A stretch of 6,531 bases of DNA from Lautropia sp. (GTDB taxonomy: Bacteria; Pseudomonadota; Gammaproteobacteria; Burkholderiales; Burkholderiaceae_E): positions 1 to 6,531 of the forward strand of contig JACCRJ010000648.1 in NCBI GenBank assembly GCA_013813615.1, written 5' to 3'. Positions 1-6,494 of this stretch are shown here, piece by piece. Position numbers and translations under genes: made by a program. The notes beneath the pieces are model-generated. The model did no database searches. It saw nothing but the letters and a program-made list of their open reading frames with translations, and was not told the DNA's origin. Each line of letters begins with the position of its first letter. Position 1 is the first letter of the stretch.

Positions 1-1304
1 GCGTCGAAGTCGGTGATCGGCCGCGTGGCGACGCCCGACTCGGCCGCGGCCCAGGCCACAGCGGGTGCAATGCGCAGGATCAGGCGTGAATCGAAAGGCG
101 TCGGTATCAGGTAGTCGGGGCCGAACGCGAGTTCCTTGCCAGCGTACGCGTTGGCCACTTCCTCGCTGATGTCCGCTTTCGCCAGGTCGGCAATCTGCCG
201 CACGCACGCCAGCTTCATTTCCTCGGTGATCTTCGTGGCGCCGCAATCGAGCGCGCCGCGGAAGATGTAGGGAAAGCAGAGCACGTTGTTGACCTGGTTC
301 GGATAGTCCAAGCGGCCGGTGGCAATGATGCAATCGGGCCGCGCTTCCTTGGCCAGTTCGGGCCGGATCTCCGGCTCCGGGTTGGCCAGCGCGAGGATGA
401 TCGGCTGGCTCGCCATGGCTTTCACCATGTCCTGCGTGACGACGCCCGGCGCCGAGCAGCCGAGGAAAACGTCCGCGCCGCGCATGACGTCCGCGAGCGT
501 GCGCGCGTCGGTGCGGCGGGCATAGCGGCGCTTGGACTCGTCGAGCTGGCCGGCACGGCCTTCGTGGATCACGCCGCGGGAATCGCAGACGAAGACGTTC
601 TCCTCACGCACCCCGGTCGCGATCATCAGGTCCAGGCACGCGATGGCCGCCGCCCCGGCACCGGAGACCGCTACCCGCACGTCCTCGATCTTCTTGCCGA
701 CCAGTTCGAGTCCGTTGACCATGGCCGCGGTGGAGATGATCGCCGTGCCGTGCTGGTCGTCGTGGAAGACGGGAATGCCCATGCGCTCGCGCAGCTTGCG
801 CTCGATGTAGAAGCATTCCGGCGCCTTGATGTCCTCGAGATTGATGCCGCCAAGCGTCGGCTCGAGCGCTGCGATGATGTCGACCAGCTTGTCCGGATCC
901 CGCTCTGCCAGTTCGATGTCGAACACGTCGATGCCGGCGAACTTCTTGAAGAGGCACCCCTTGCCTTCCATCACCGGCTTGCCCGCAAGCGGACCGATGT
1001 CGCCGAGGCCGAGCACCGCGGTGCCGTTGGTGATCACGCCGACGAGATTGCCTCGCGACGTGTATTCGGCCGTGAGAGCCGGATCGTCCCGGATGGCAAG
1101 GCAGGCGTAGGCGACGCCGGGCGAGTAGGCGAGCGACAGGTCGCGCTGGTTGGACAGCGGCTTGGTCGGCATGACCGCGACCTTGCCGCGCACCGGCAGG
1201 CGGTGGTACTCCAGCGCCGCCTGCCGCAGCGACTCCTCCGCCGGCGACAGTTTGCCGGATATCGGCCCTGGCTCCCCGGCTGCGGTGGGTTTGCTGTCGG
1301 TCAT
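1..1304 (-). CDS. maeB: NADP-dependent malic enzyme, N-terminal part (gene runs off left edge)
   Basis: Oxidative decarboxylation of malate to pyruvate with reduction of NADP+, in the cytoplasm, feeding NADPH and pyruvate supply. 434 codons are readable without interruption to the window edge. The malic-enzyme N-terminal domain is followed by the NAD(P)-binding domain. Visible marks are AYSPGVA (catalytic Tyr about 60), GKPVMEGKG (catalytic Lys about 115), NLEDIKAPE (metal-binding Glu157/Asp158), FHDDQHGTA (Asp182/183), the dinucleotide loop VSGAGAAA (about 213-220), and later [10 protein letters not shown] and [12 protein letters not shown]. From memory it matches E. coli MaeB closely throughout and the visible part ends in the conserved TRPITDFD segment. 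MaeB proteins of about 760 residues carry a C-terminal phosphotransacetylase-like domain, which would lie beyond position 1. Two in-frame ATGs exist: at 1310 the GGAGG sequence abuts the codon, while at 1304 it lies 8 nt upstream, so 1304 is preferred. The lipoprotein gene lies 72 bp upstream on the same strand. Confidence 0.95.
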   Translation of the reverse strand, partial: MTDSKPTAAGEPGPISGKLSPAEESLRQAALEYHRLPVRGKVAVMPTKPLSNQRDLSLAYSPGVAYACLAIRDDPALTAEYTSRGNLVGVITNGTAVLGLGDIGPLAGKPVMEGKGCLFKKFAGIDVFDIELAERDPDKLVDIIAALEPTLGGINLEDIKAPECFYIERKLRERMGIPVFHDDQHGTAIISTAAMVNGLELVGKKIEDVRVAVSGAGAAAIACLDLMIATGVREENVFVCDSRGVIHEGRAGQLDESKRRYARRTDARTLADVMRGADVFLGCSAPGVVTQDMVKAMASQPIILALANPEPEIRPELAKEARPDCIIATGRLDYPNQVNNVLCFPYIFRGALDCGATKITEEMKLACVRQIADLAKADISEEVANAYAGKELAFGPDYLIPTPFDSRLILRIAPAVAWAAAESGVATRPITDFD

Positions 1305-1310
1305 CGTCAT

Positions 1311-1317
1311 CTCCTCC
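1311..1317 (-). promoter_or_regulatory. Ribosome binding site of maeB, decides the start
   Basis: On the minus strand GGAGGAG occupies 1317-1311, directly before ATG 1310 and a normal distance before ATG 1304. A ribosome bound here is better placed for the second ATG, giving a protein that begins MTDSKPT rather than MTMTDSKPT. The motif is seen directly; the choice of start is inference. Confidence 0.7.
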
Positions 1318-1348
1318 GTTGCTATTGCTCTTGGACTGTCAGCCCTAC

Positions 1349-1357
1349 ATCGTAGCA
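1349..1357 (-). promoter_or_regulatory. Possible extended -10 promoter element for maeB
   Basis: Minus-strand sequence TGCTACGAT fits an extended -10 box (TGn followed by a 4/6 match to TATAAT) in the 72-bp gap between the lipoprotein stop and maeB. No good -35 box stands 17 bp upstream. If real it would start transcription near 1342 and give maeB its own promoter; otherwise maeB is read through from the lipoprotein gene. Weak evidence, based on the consensus only. Confidence 0.25.
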
Positions 1358-1376
1358 AGGAAGGCCATGAGCAGTT

Positions 1377-3674
1377 CTACTCGAGGGAGGCGACTCCCTC
1401 TGCCAGCCGATAGACCGAGCCGTCCTGGGCGATGGCCGTGTAGCTCAGCTTGAGGTTCGTCAGCTCGAAGCCGGACACGTTCGGATCACCAGGCGGATCG
1501 CGCAGGACCGGATGGCCTGCGCTCACGCGCCAGATCAGCGGGACGCCCGCAACCTGAGTCACCGCCAGAACCGGGTTCTCGCCCTGCACGGCGGTCACCG
1601 TCGCGTAGAAGAGCTGGCCGTTGCAGCCGACCGAGTATGGACCGGCGATCCAGCAGATCTTCTCGAGCCCGGGGATCTGCCGCGGCACCGGCAATCCGTC
1701 GCCCCAGATCGCGACCTTGCCGTCTGCCGCCGGATCGGCGGAGCGGATCAGCGCCCGGGTCTCGTGAATCCGCTCGCCACGCGTCAGCATCGCGACACCG
1801 TTCAACGCGCCGCTGCCGGTCTGCGCCACTACCGCGCGCCGCTCCGACCCCTCGAGGACACCCGCGTTTCGATCGGCGATGCCGAGCGCGTTCTTCTTCC
1901 TGCCCCAGCCTTCCACGGTCCCGTCGGAATAGACGACATACCGGTTGCCGAAATCCTGCTGAACCTGCACCACCGCGCGGCTTCCGAAACCCGACGCGAG
2001 CCCCGGATGCTGGTCGTGCACATCGCAGCCGCCCACCGCGCCGAGCGTCCCGCTTCGCAGGACGAATACGATGCTGTCACCGCCCGAGCCGGTGGAAAGG
2101 GAAAGGCTCTCGGGTGCGACCGTCACCACCGGATCCGTAGGGGAGCCGACCGTATAGCGCTTGGCGGGAATGGTGGGAACGGCGTCGAAGTCGACGTTGG
2201 CCATGTCCACGAAGCCCTGGGCCGCGACGCCGACCTGCCAGGTCAGGAGGCTGCGGCCGTCGGCTGACGTAGCAACCAGGCAGTTCTGCCAGGGGTCGTT
2301 GGTGAACTGGCTGGGAGTCCTCGTCGAACGGTCGAAGACGTCGATACGGGCGAACCGCGCGTTGGCCGGCTGTTGCGGCACCGTGCCCTGCTGGCCCGCC
2401 GGCGCCGTGACCTGCAGTGTCCCGTCCGACGTCAGCGTGAAGACCCAGTCCGCCGGCGCAGCGAAGGACGTTCCCCCTTTCGCCCTCAGGCGTTGCACCG
2501 GCGTGCTCCTGGTCTTGAGCGCGCCTGCGCCAAGCGCCTTTGCAGTGGCGCCGGTTTCGGTGGTCAGGCGCGCGGCGAAGGTATCGTAGTTGTAAGTCGC
2601 GCCACCGGCGCCGGCAACGACCGCGGTGCCACGGGTACGCAGGTCAAGCACACCATCCACCAGGTCTTCGACGAACTGGTTCTTCGCAGACAGGGCCGGA
2701 TTGGCGGAGCCTGGCTGGATCGCGCCCGCTACCGTCACCAGCACCGGCGGCGGCAGGTCACACGGCACGATGGTGACCATGCCGTTGGCGGTGTCGGCAT
2801 CGACCCTTACCGGCCCGAAGGTCGTGCCGGAGGCAAATTGTGCGGTGACGTCGACGTTGATGAGCTGGCCGAGCGATCCGCCGACGCCGACCCCGCCGGC
2901 AGCGCCGTCTCCGGCGCCGTCGCCGATGCCGCCGGGGCTGTCCCCGCCGCCGGTGGGATTCCCGCTGACCACGCGCCTGAGGGCGTCCTGCACCGGACCG
3001 TTGAATCCGGCGATGATGCCCGGCACGCAGGTCGGCGACTGGCCGGTGGGCGGCTTGAGGTTCTGCAGGTCACCGAGGGCCAGTTCGCCTGCGGCCCCGT
3101 CGAGCGTCTTGTTCTGCTCGTCCAGCCGGCGCTTGAGAAGCTCGAGCGCGCCGTCCATCGCATCCCCCGCGGTGGCCGTGAACGACTGCGTCGCCCAGTT
3201 GACCGCCGGCATTTCCGCGCCCAGGCGCAGAATCTGTCCGGAGACTTGGCCTTGCGCCGCCGACACGCCTTGATCGGTGACGAGAACGAACTGCGCCTCG
3301 CCTGCGCCGGCGAACGCGGAAGCCGGCGCCGATCCGAGCAGGCGCGCGGCGAGCAGGTGCGTCAGGGGCGTGACATTGGCGATGCCACTGTTCCCCGGCA
3401 GCAGCGACACGAGTTCCAGGCCCTGGCCTTTAGCCTTCAGCAGGCACGGGCCCTGCGCTCCAGCAAGGTTCACGCTGAACTTGCCGGCGGCGTCGGTCGT
3501 CCCTGAGCCGCTGCCGGCGCGGCATTTGACCTCGACGCCCGCATTGGCGAGCGGAGCGCCCTGGGCGGCCGTACCGCTGACGGAGGTGATGGCCGCGCCG
3601 CCACCGCCGCCGCCCCCTCCACCGCATGAGACCATCAGCAGGCAAAGCACGCACGACATCGGAGAATTCCGCAT
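1377..3674 (-). CDS. Predicted lipoprotein with poly-Gly tether and RCC1-like C-terminal repeats
   Basis: 765 residues, function unknown. The N-terminus MRNSPMSCVLCLLMVSC is a short lipoprotein signal peptide with lipobox Cys17, followed by nine glycines (18-26), a flexible tether typical of Burkholderiales surface lipoproteins. Residues about 30-85 (VSGTAAQGAPLANAGVEVKC, then TTDAAGKFSVNL) resemble a carboxypeptidase-regulatory-like/Ig fold, with Cys51 and Cys77 a plausible disulphide. ANVTPLTHLLAARLLG (99-114) is a helix often seen after that fold in such lipoproteins. A glycine-rich linker spans about 242-269. The C-terminal third has RCC1-like blade signatures: VVYSDGTVEGWG (580-591), GKVAIWGDG (652-660), CNGQLFY (684-690) and YTAIAQDGSVYRL (745-757), suggesting a divergent beta-propeller. 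The start at 3674 is chosen because AGAGGT stands 5-6 nt upstream and the signal peptide begins there; the frame stays open to 4265 but that runs antisense through the neighbour. Likely anchored in the outer membrane, by inference. The coding call is firm; the propeller assignment is tentative. Confidence 0.87.
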   Translation of the reverse strand: MRNSPMSCVLCLLMVSCGGGGGGGGGAAITSVSGTAAQGAPLANAGVEVKCRAGSGSGTTDAAGKFSVNLAGAQGPCLLKAKGQGLELVSLLPGNSGIANVTPLTHLLAARLLGSAPASAFAGAGEAQFVLVTDQGVSAAQGQVSGQILRLGAEMPAVNWATQSFTATAGDAMDGALELLKRRLDEQNKTLDGAAGELALGDLQNLKPPTGQSPTCVPGIIAGFNGPVQDALRRVVSGNPTGGGDSPGGIGDGAGDGAAGGVGVGGSLGQLINVDVTAQFASGTTFGPVRVDADTANGMVTIVPCDLPPPVLVTVAGAIQPGSANPALSAKNQFVEDLVDGVLDLRTRGTAVVAGAGGATYNYDTFAARLTTETGATAKALGAGALKTRSTPVQRLRAKGGTSFAAPADWVFTLTSDGTLQVTAPAGQQGTVPQQPANARFARIDVFDRSTRTPSQFTNDPWQNCLVATSADGRSLLTWQVGVAAQGFVDMANVDFDAVPTIPAKRYTVGSPTDPVVTVAPESLSLSTGSGGDSIVFVLRSGTLGAVGGCDVHDQHPGLASGFGSRAVVQVQQDFGNRYVVYSDGTVEGWGRKKNALGIADRNAGVLEGSERRAVVAQTGSGALNGVAMLTRGERIHETRALIRSADPAADGKVAIWGDGLPVPRQIPGLEKICWIAGPYSVGCNGQLFYATVTAVQGENPVLAVTQVAGVPLIWRVSAGHPVLRDPPGDPNVSGFELTNLKLSYTAIAQDGSVYRLAEGVASLE
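3597..3623 (-). repeat. GGN codon tract encoding nine glycines
   Basis: Nine successive glycine codons (GGT, GGA, GGG, then mostly GGC) directly follow the lipobox cysteine codon of the lipoprotein. The codons are mixed and the longest G run is five, so the tract is a degenerate trinucleotide repeat. Gain or loss of whole codons would change tether length without shifting frame. Confidence 0.8.
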
Positions 3675-3747
3675 GGCGACCTCTTTGAGTAGACTGGACC
3701 GCAGCAACCGCCGGCACCCGACCGGAGACCGGAGCATGGCGTCGAGG

Positions 3748-3776
3748 AATATGAAGCATTCGTCCGATGAAGTAAA
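3748..3776 (-). promoter_or_regulatory. Candidate sigma-70 promoter for the lipoprotein gene
   Basis: On the minus strand TTTACT (3776-3771) and CATATT (3753-3748) are separated by exactly 17 bp. Each matches the -35 or -10 consensus at 4 of 6 positions. This is the most AT-rich patch in the gap between the divergent lipoprotein and YihY genes. It would start transcription near 3741 and give a leader of about 65-70 nt. Consensus matching only. Confidence 0.35.
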
Positions 3777-3813
3777 TCCCGATGACCCATGGCTGAGCCA
3801 GCGCCGGCAGCCG

Positions 3814-3817
3814 AGGA
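3814..3817 (+). promoter_or_regulatory. Ribosome binding site deciding the YihY-family start
   Basis: GAGG lies 8 nt before ATG 3825 (within CCGAGGATCGCGACATG). The alternative ATG at 3789 is preceded by AT-rich sequence without a purine-rich match to the 16S tail. Using 3789 would only add 12 polar residues (MAEPAPAAEDRD) before the conserved part. Confidence 0.55.
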
Positions 3818-3824
3818 TCGCGAC

Positions 3825-5372
3825 ATGAACCTCGACCCGGAGTATCAACTGGCTGCACTGCAGGCCCGCGCGGGGCGCGCCCGCCATGCGCGCGGCACCG
3901 GCTACCGCTCGTGGGGTTACCGCGCTCTCGGCGTCCTGCTGGTCGTGCTGCGTGACGTGGCGTTCGGACAGCTCACATTGCGGGCGATGAGCCTGGTGTA
4001 CACCACGCTGCTCTCCCTCGTGCCCCTGCTTGCGCTGAGCTTCTCCGTGCTCAAGGCGTTCGGCGTGCACAACCAGATCGAACCGGCGCTGGCGCGTTTC
4101 CTTGCGCCGCTGGGCGAGCGCGGCGACGCCGTCACCGACCAGATCATCCAGTTCATCGGCAACATGAACGTCGGCGTCCTCGGCTCGCTCGGCCTCGCCC
4201 TGCTGCTCTACACGGCGATCTCGCTGGTTCAGAAGATCGAGGTTTCCTTCAACTACATCTGGCACGTGCCTGAGCCACGCAGTTTCGGCACCCGCTTCAG
4301 CAGCTACCTCAGCGTCCTGCTGGTGGGCCCGCTGCTGGTCTTCTCCGCGCTCGGTCTCACCGCAGCCGCTACCAGCATCGGCGTCGTGCAGGGTCTGCTG
4401 GCAATCGAGCCTCTGGGATGGCTGGCGGCGGAAGCCGGCAAGCTGGTGCCCTATGCGCTGATAATCGGCCTGTTCGCCTTCATCTACATCTTCATCCCGA
4501 ACACCCGGGTCCGGTGGGGTCCGGCGATCGGCGGTGCACTAGTCGGCGGCATTGCCTGGCAGACGGCCGGCTGGGGCTTCGCCAGCTTCGTCGCCACCTC
4601 CTCACAGTACACCGCCATCTACTCCGGCTTCGCGATCGTGATCCTCTTCATGATCTGGATCTACGTCAGCTGGCTGATCGTGCTGATCGGCGCGAGCGTG
4701 AGCTTCTACCTCCAGCACGGCGAGTACATCATGGTGAAGGCGGGCGAGCCGGCGCTGAGCGGGCGGATGCGCGAACGGCTGGCGCTGCTGGTGATGCAGC
4801 GGATCGCCCAGCAGCATGCCGCCGGCGGCGCTCCGCTGTCGCTGGAGGACCTCACCAGCGACCTCGCCATGCCGTCCTACGCGATCAGGCAGCTGCTCGA
4901 CCTGATGACGGCCAAGGGCCTGTTGGTGCCGACCCGAGCCACCCCTTGCACCTGGGTGCCGCTGCGGGACCTGTCCGGCATCTCCGCCTGGCAGGTGATC
5001 GAGGCGGTGCGCGCAGAGGGCGAGCACCAGTCGTTCGCGCCGGAGGCGCTGGTGCTTCCGGAAGCGCTCGAGCGCCTGGTCTCGGAACAGGAGCGGGCAG
5101 CAGAGGAAGTCCTGCGCACGGCAACGCTGCGGTCGCTGGTCGACCAGGAGGCGCCGGCAATCGTGCCGGCAGCTGCCCGCGCCGAGGCTGCGCAATCTGC
5201 CACGGGAACCGATGGCGCAGGCTCCTCGGATGACCCGGATGGTCTGGTTGGTGTGGATGGTCTGAACGACCCGGACGCTCCGGATGCTCCGGCCGCTGCC
5301 GTCGTGGATCCCGCAGCCGCAGACGACCCGGTCCTGCCGGAGCCAGCGGTCAGGAACGCGCCGGTGCTATGA
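3825..5372 (+). CDS. YihY/virulence factor BrkB family inner-membrane protein with C-terminal extension
   Basis: 515 residues; an integral inner-membrane protein of the YihY/BrkB family, whose molecular function is not firmly known. About six hydrophobic segments are visible, near residues 56-80, 113-136, 158-183, 206-226, 233-256 and 268-297. Family landmarks are YTTLLSLVPLLALSFSVLKAFG (57-80) near the N-terminus and YSGFAIVILFMIWIYVSWLIVLIGA (266-290) in the last segment. Residues about 312-395 are soluble and look like a winged-helix domain (LSLEDLTSDLAMPSYAIRQL, then a short strand region around WVPL). A Glu-rich helix at about 412-440 and an Asp/Ala/Pro low-complexity tail at 441-515 follow. 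The classic family member in E. coli is about 290 residues, so this is the long form. An upstream in-frame ATG at 3789 has no ribosome binding site, whereas ATG 3825 has GAGG 8 nt before it, so 3825 is used. The gene is divergent from the lipoprotein and convergent with cbpA. Confidence 0.92.
   Translation: MNLDPEYQLAALQARAGRARHARGTGYRSWGYRALGVLLVVLRDVAFGQLTLRAMSLVYTTLLSLVPLLALSFSVLKAFGVHNQIEPALARFLAPLGERGDAVTDQIIQFIGNMNVGVLGSLGLALLLYTAISLVQKIEVSFNYIWHVPEPRSFGTRFSSYLSVLLVGPLLVFSALGLTAAATSIGVVQGLLAIEPLGWLAAEAGKLVPYALIIGLFAFIYIFIPNTRVRWGPAIGGALVGGIAWQTAGWGFASFVATSSQYTAIYSGFAIVILFMIWIYVSWLIVLIGASVSFYLQHGEYIMVKAGEPALSGRMRERLALLVMQRIAQQHAAGGAPLSLEDLTSDLAMPSYAIRQLLDLMTAKGLLVPTRATPCTWVPLRDLSGISAWQVIEAVRAEGEHQSFAPEALVLPEALERLVSEQERAAEEVLRTATLRSLVDQEAPAIVPAAARAEAAQSATGTDGAGSSDDPDGLVGVDGLNDPDAPDAPAAAVVDPAAADDPVLPEPAVRNAPVL
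5232..5292 (+). repeat. Imperfect direct repeats in the tail of the YihY-family gene
   Basis: The decamer GGATGGTCTG occurs at 5237-5246 and 5255-5264. GACCCGGA occurs at 5232-5239 and 5268-5275. A short near-duplicate (GACGCTCCG, GATGCTCCG) follows at 5274-5291. Together they encode an Asp/Pro/Ala-rich low-complexity stretch (DDPDGL, VDGLNDPDAPDAP). The pattern suggests local duplication and slippage in a weakly constrained tail. Confidence 0.6.
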
Positions 5373-5411
5373 CCGCTTCGATTCGTTCAGCGCCCATGGA
5401 TGAGTCTGCGA

Positions 5412-6338
5412 TTACCTGGCAAGCCGCGGATCGAACCGTGAGACATCTGCCAGCTGCTGGTAAAGCGCCCGCTCTGCTTCGCTGACCGCAGTCGGCACGA
5501 CGAGCCGGACGATTGCAAAGAGGTCGCCTGTAGTCTTGTCTCGGCGCGGCAGGCCGCGGCCGGACAAGCGCAACTTGCGGCCCGCCGGCGTACCGGGGCC
5601 TATCTTCAGATCCACGGCGCCGGCGAGCGTCGGCACCTTCACCGTCGCCCCCAGCACCGCTTCCCACGGCGCGAGCGCGAGATCGAAATAAAGGTCCGCG
5701 CCTTCGACACGAAACAGCGGGTGCAGGCGGTAGGCGACGGTGAGATAGAGATCGCCGTCGCGGCCGCCGTTGAAACCGCGGCCACCCTTGCCGGCCAGGC
5801 GCATCCGCTGCCCCTCCGCGGTACCGGAAGGGATGCGGACTTCATAGGTTCTCGGCACCGGCCGCGACACGCCCTGCGCGTCGGGCTCCGGCACGCTCAG
5901 GTTGAGGTTCAGCGTCGCGCCATCCACCGCCTGCTCCAGCGTGGCCTCCACGCTGACCTCGTAATCCTGGCCGGGATATCGGACTTCCTGGTTGCGGGCG
6001 CTGCGTCCACGCGACCTGCCGAACTGCGCGAACAGATCCGCCAGGTCAATGTCCTCGAAGCCTTGTGCGCCGGTGGAAAATTTTTGAGACCACCCCGGCG
6101 GCGGCTGGAATTCCTGCTCGGGCCTGGGCCGGCCCAGTTCGTCATAGGCCGCCCGCTTTTCCGGATCCTTCAGCGTCTGGTAGGCCTCCGCGATCTCCTT
6201 GAACCGATCTTCCGCGCCCTTCTCCTTGGAAACGTCCGGGTGGAACTTGCGGGCCAGGCGCCGGTAGGCATCCTTGATCTGCTTCTCGGTCGCATCGCGC
6301 TGCAGGCCGAGCGCGGCGTAGTAGTCCTTGTATTTCAT
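5412..6338 (-). CDS. cbpA: Curved-DNA-binding protein CbpA, DnaJ-type co-chaperone
   Basis: 308 residues, close to the 306 of E. coli CbpA. It is a class II (zinc-finger-less) J-protein that stimulates the ATPase of DnaK and delivers substrates; E. coli CbpA also binds curved DNA in stationary phase. The J domain covers residues 4-68 with KDYYAALGL, the YRRLARKFHPDVS helix II/loop containing the essential HPD at 33-35, and AEAYQTLKDPEKRAAYDELG. A Phe/Gln/Gly-containing linker (about 69-118, with a DLFAQFG segment) is followed by two C-terminal substrate-binding domains: about 122-205 (VRIPSGTAEGQRMRLAGKG) and about 206-285 (LALAPWEAVLGA, VPTLAG, GTPAGRKLRLSGRGLP). It ends QQLADVSRFDPR, as in CbpA. 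The cysteine motifs of true DnaJ are absent. The ATG at 6338 starts the canonical MKYKDYYA; no strong ribosome binding site precedes it. The gene is convergent with the YihY gene 39 bp away, and no cbpM follows. Confidence 0.93.
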   Translation of the reverse strand: MKYKDYYAALGLQRDATEKQIKDAYRRLARKFHPDVSKEKGAEDRFKEIAEAYQTLKDPEKRAAYDELGRPRPEQEFQPPPGWSQKFSTGAQGFEDIDLADLFAQFGRSRGRSARNQEVRYPGQDYEVSVEATLEQAVDGATLNLNLSVPEPDAQGVSRPVPRTYEVRIPSGTAEGQRMRLAGKGGRGFNGGRDGDLYLTVAYRLHPLFRVEGADLYFDLALAPWEAVLGATVKVPTLAGAVDLKIGPGTPAGRKLRLSGRGLPRRDKTTGDLFAIVRLVVPTAVSEAERALYQQLADVSRFDPRLAR

Positions 6339-6347
6339 CGTCCGCCG

Positions 6348-6353
6348 ATTCTA
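6348..6353 (-). promoter_or_regulatory. Possible -10 box very close to the cbpA start
   Basis: Minus-strand TAGAAT (5/6 match to TATAAT) ends 9 nt before the cbpA ATG. No good -35 is visible 17 bp upstream. If used, transcription would begin only a few bases before the ATG, giving an almost leaderless message, which would fit the lack of a clear ribosome binding site. It could equally be a chance match. Confidence 0.25.
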
Positions 6354-6370
6354 GGCGAAACCCCGCGCGA

Positions 6371-6393
6371 TCGACGCGGTGACGGCGCGTCGA
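6371..6393. repeat. Perfect 7-bp inverted repeat in the cbpA divergent intergenic region
   Basis: TCGACGC (6371-6377) and GCGTCGA (6387-6393) are perfect inverted arms around a 9-nt spacer. They lie between the divergent starts of cbpA and the gene at the right edge. The geometry would suit a dimeric regulator, but the region is GC-rich and short palindromes are frequent in it: GCGGCGCCGC at 6414-6423 and GCCCCGGGGC at 6429-6438 are two more. The repeat is seen directly; any operator role is inference. Confidence 0.45.
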
Positions 6394-6494
6394 GTAACGC
6401 GTCCCCTGGAATGGCGGCGCCGCTGCCTGCCCCGGGGCCGCCGCGGGATTCGGGTATCTTTCTGCCTCCACCCAACGCGAATCACGAGGTTGCC

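Larger units (their letters stand above)
6339..6494. other. Divergent intergenic region between cbpA and the right-edge gene
   Basis: This 156-bp stretch has no credible gene. It holds the inverted repeat at 6371-6393, the palindromes at 6414-6423 and 6429-6438, an outer GGCGGC/GCCGCC pair (6413-6418 and 6437-6442) that could form a GC-rich hairpin, and a weak -10-like TATCTT at 6458-6463 for the plus-strand gene. No sigma-32 style heat-shock promoter (CTTGAA with CCCCAT) is apparent on the cbpA side. Confidence 0.5.

Noticed and set aside
564..1355. 263-codon plus-strand open frame opposite maeB
   Set aside because: It is antisense to a strongly conserved enzyme and its Arg/His/Asp-rich, low-hydrophobicity composition is what a high-GC antisense frame gives. 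No recognisable motif.
2373..3506. 377-codon plus-strand open frame opposite the lipoprotein (and a 251-codon one at 1512-2267)
   Set aside because: Arg/Gly/Ala-rich shadow frames with no domain signature; the opposite strand has a signal peptide, ribosome binding site and domain-like sequence.
3675..4265. The lipoprotein reading frame stays open 197 codons further upstream, to an ATG at 4265.
   Set aside because: The extension runs antisense through the conserved membrane domain of the YihY-family gene, has arginine/glutamine-rich composition typical of an antisense GC-rich frame, and would bury the lipoprotein signal peptide inside the protein.
4418..5233. 271-codon alternative plus-strand frame inside the YihY-family gene
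   Set aside because: Shifted frame of the real gene, composed mostly of Arg, Ala, Gly and Asp with no membrane segments or motif.
3825..5372. Naming the YihY-family protein ribonuclease BN
   Set aside because: That label is a historical misassignment of the family; RNase BN is the Elac/Rbn metallo-beta-lactamase enzyme. A multi-pass membrane protein without the metal-binding His motif does not fit.
5373..5411. Intrinsic terminator between the convergent YihY-family gene and cbpA
   Set aside because: The 39-bp gap contains only the 6-bp palindrome CCATGG and no stem followed by a T run on either strand.
5412..6338. Calling the co-chaperone DnaJ proper
   Set aside because: There is no CxxCxGxG zinc-finger repeat, and the length and C-terminus fit CbpA.
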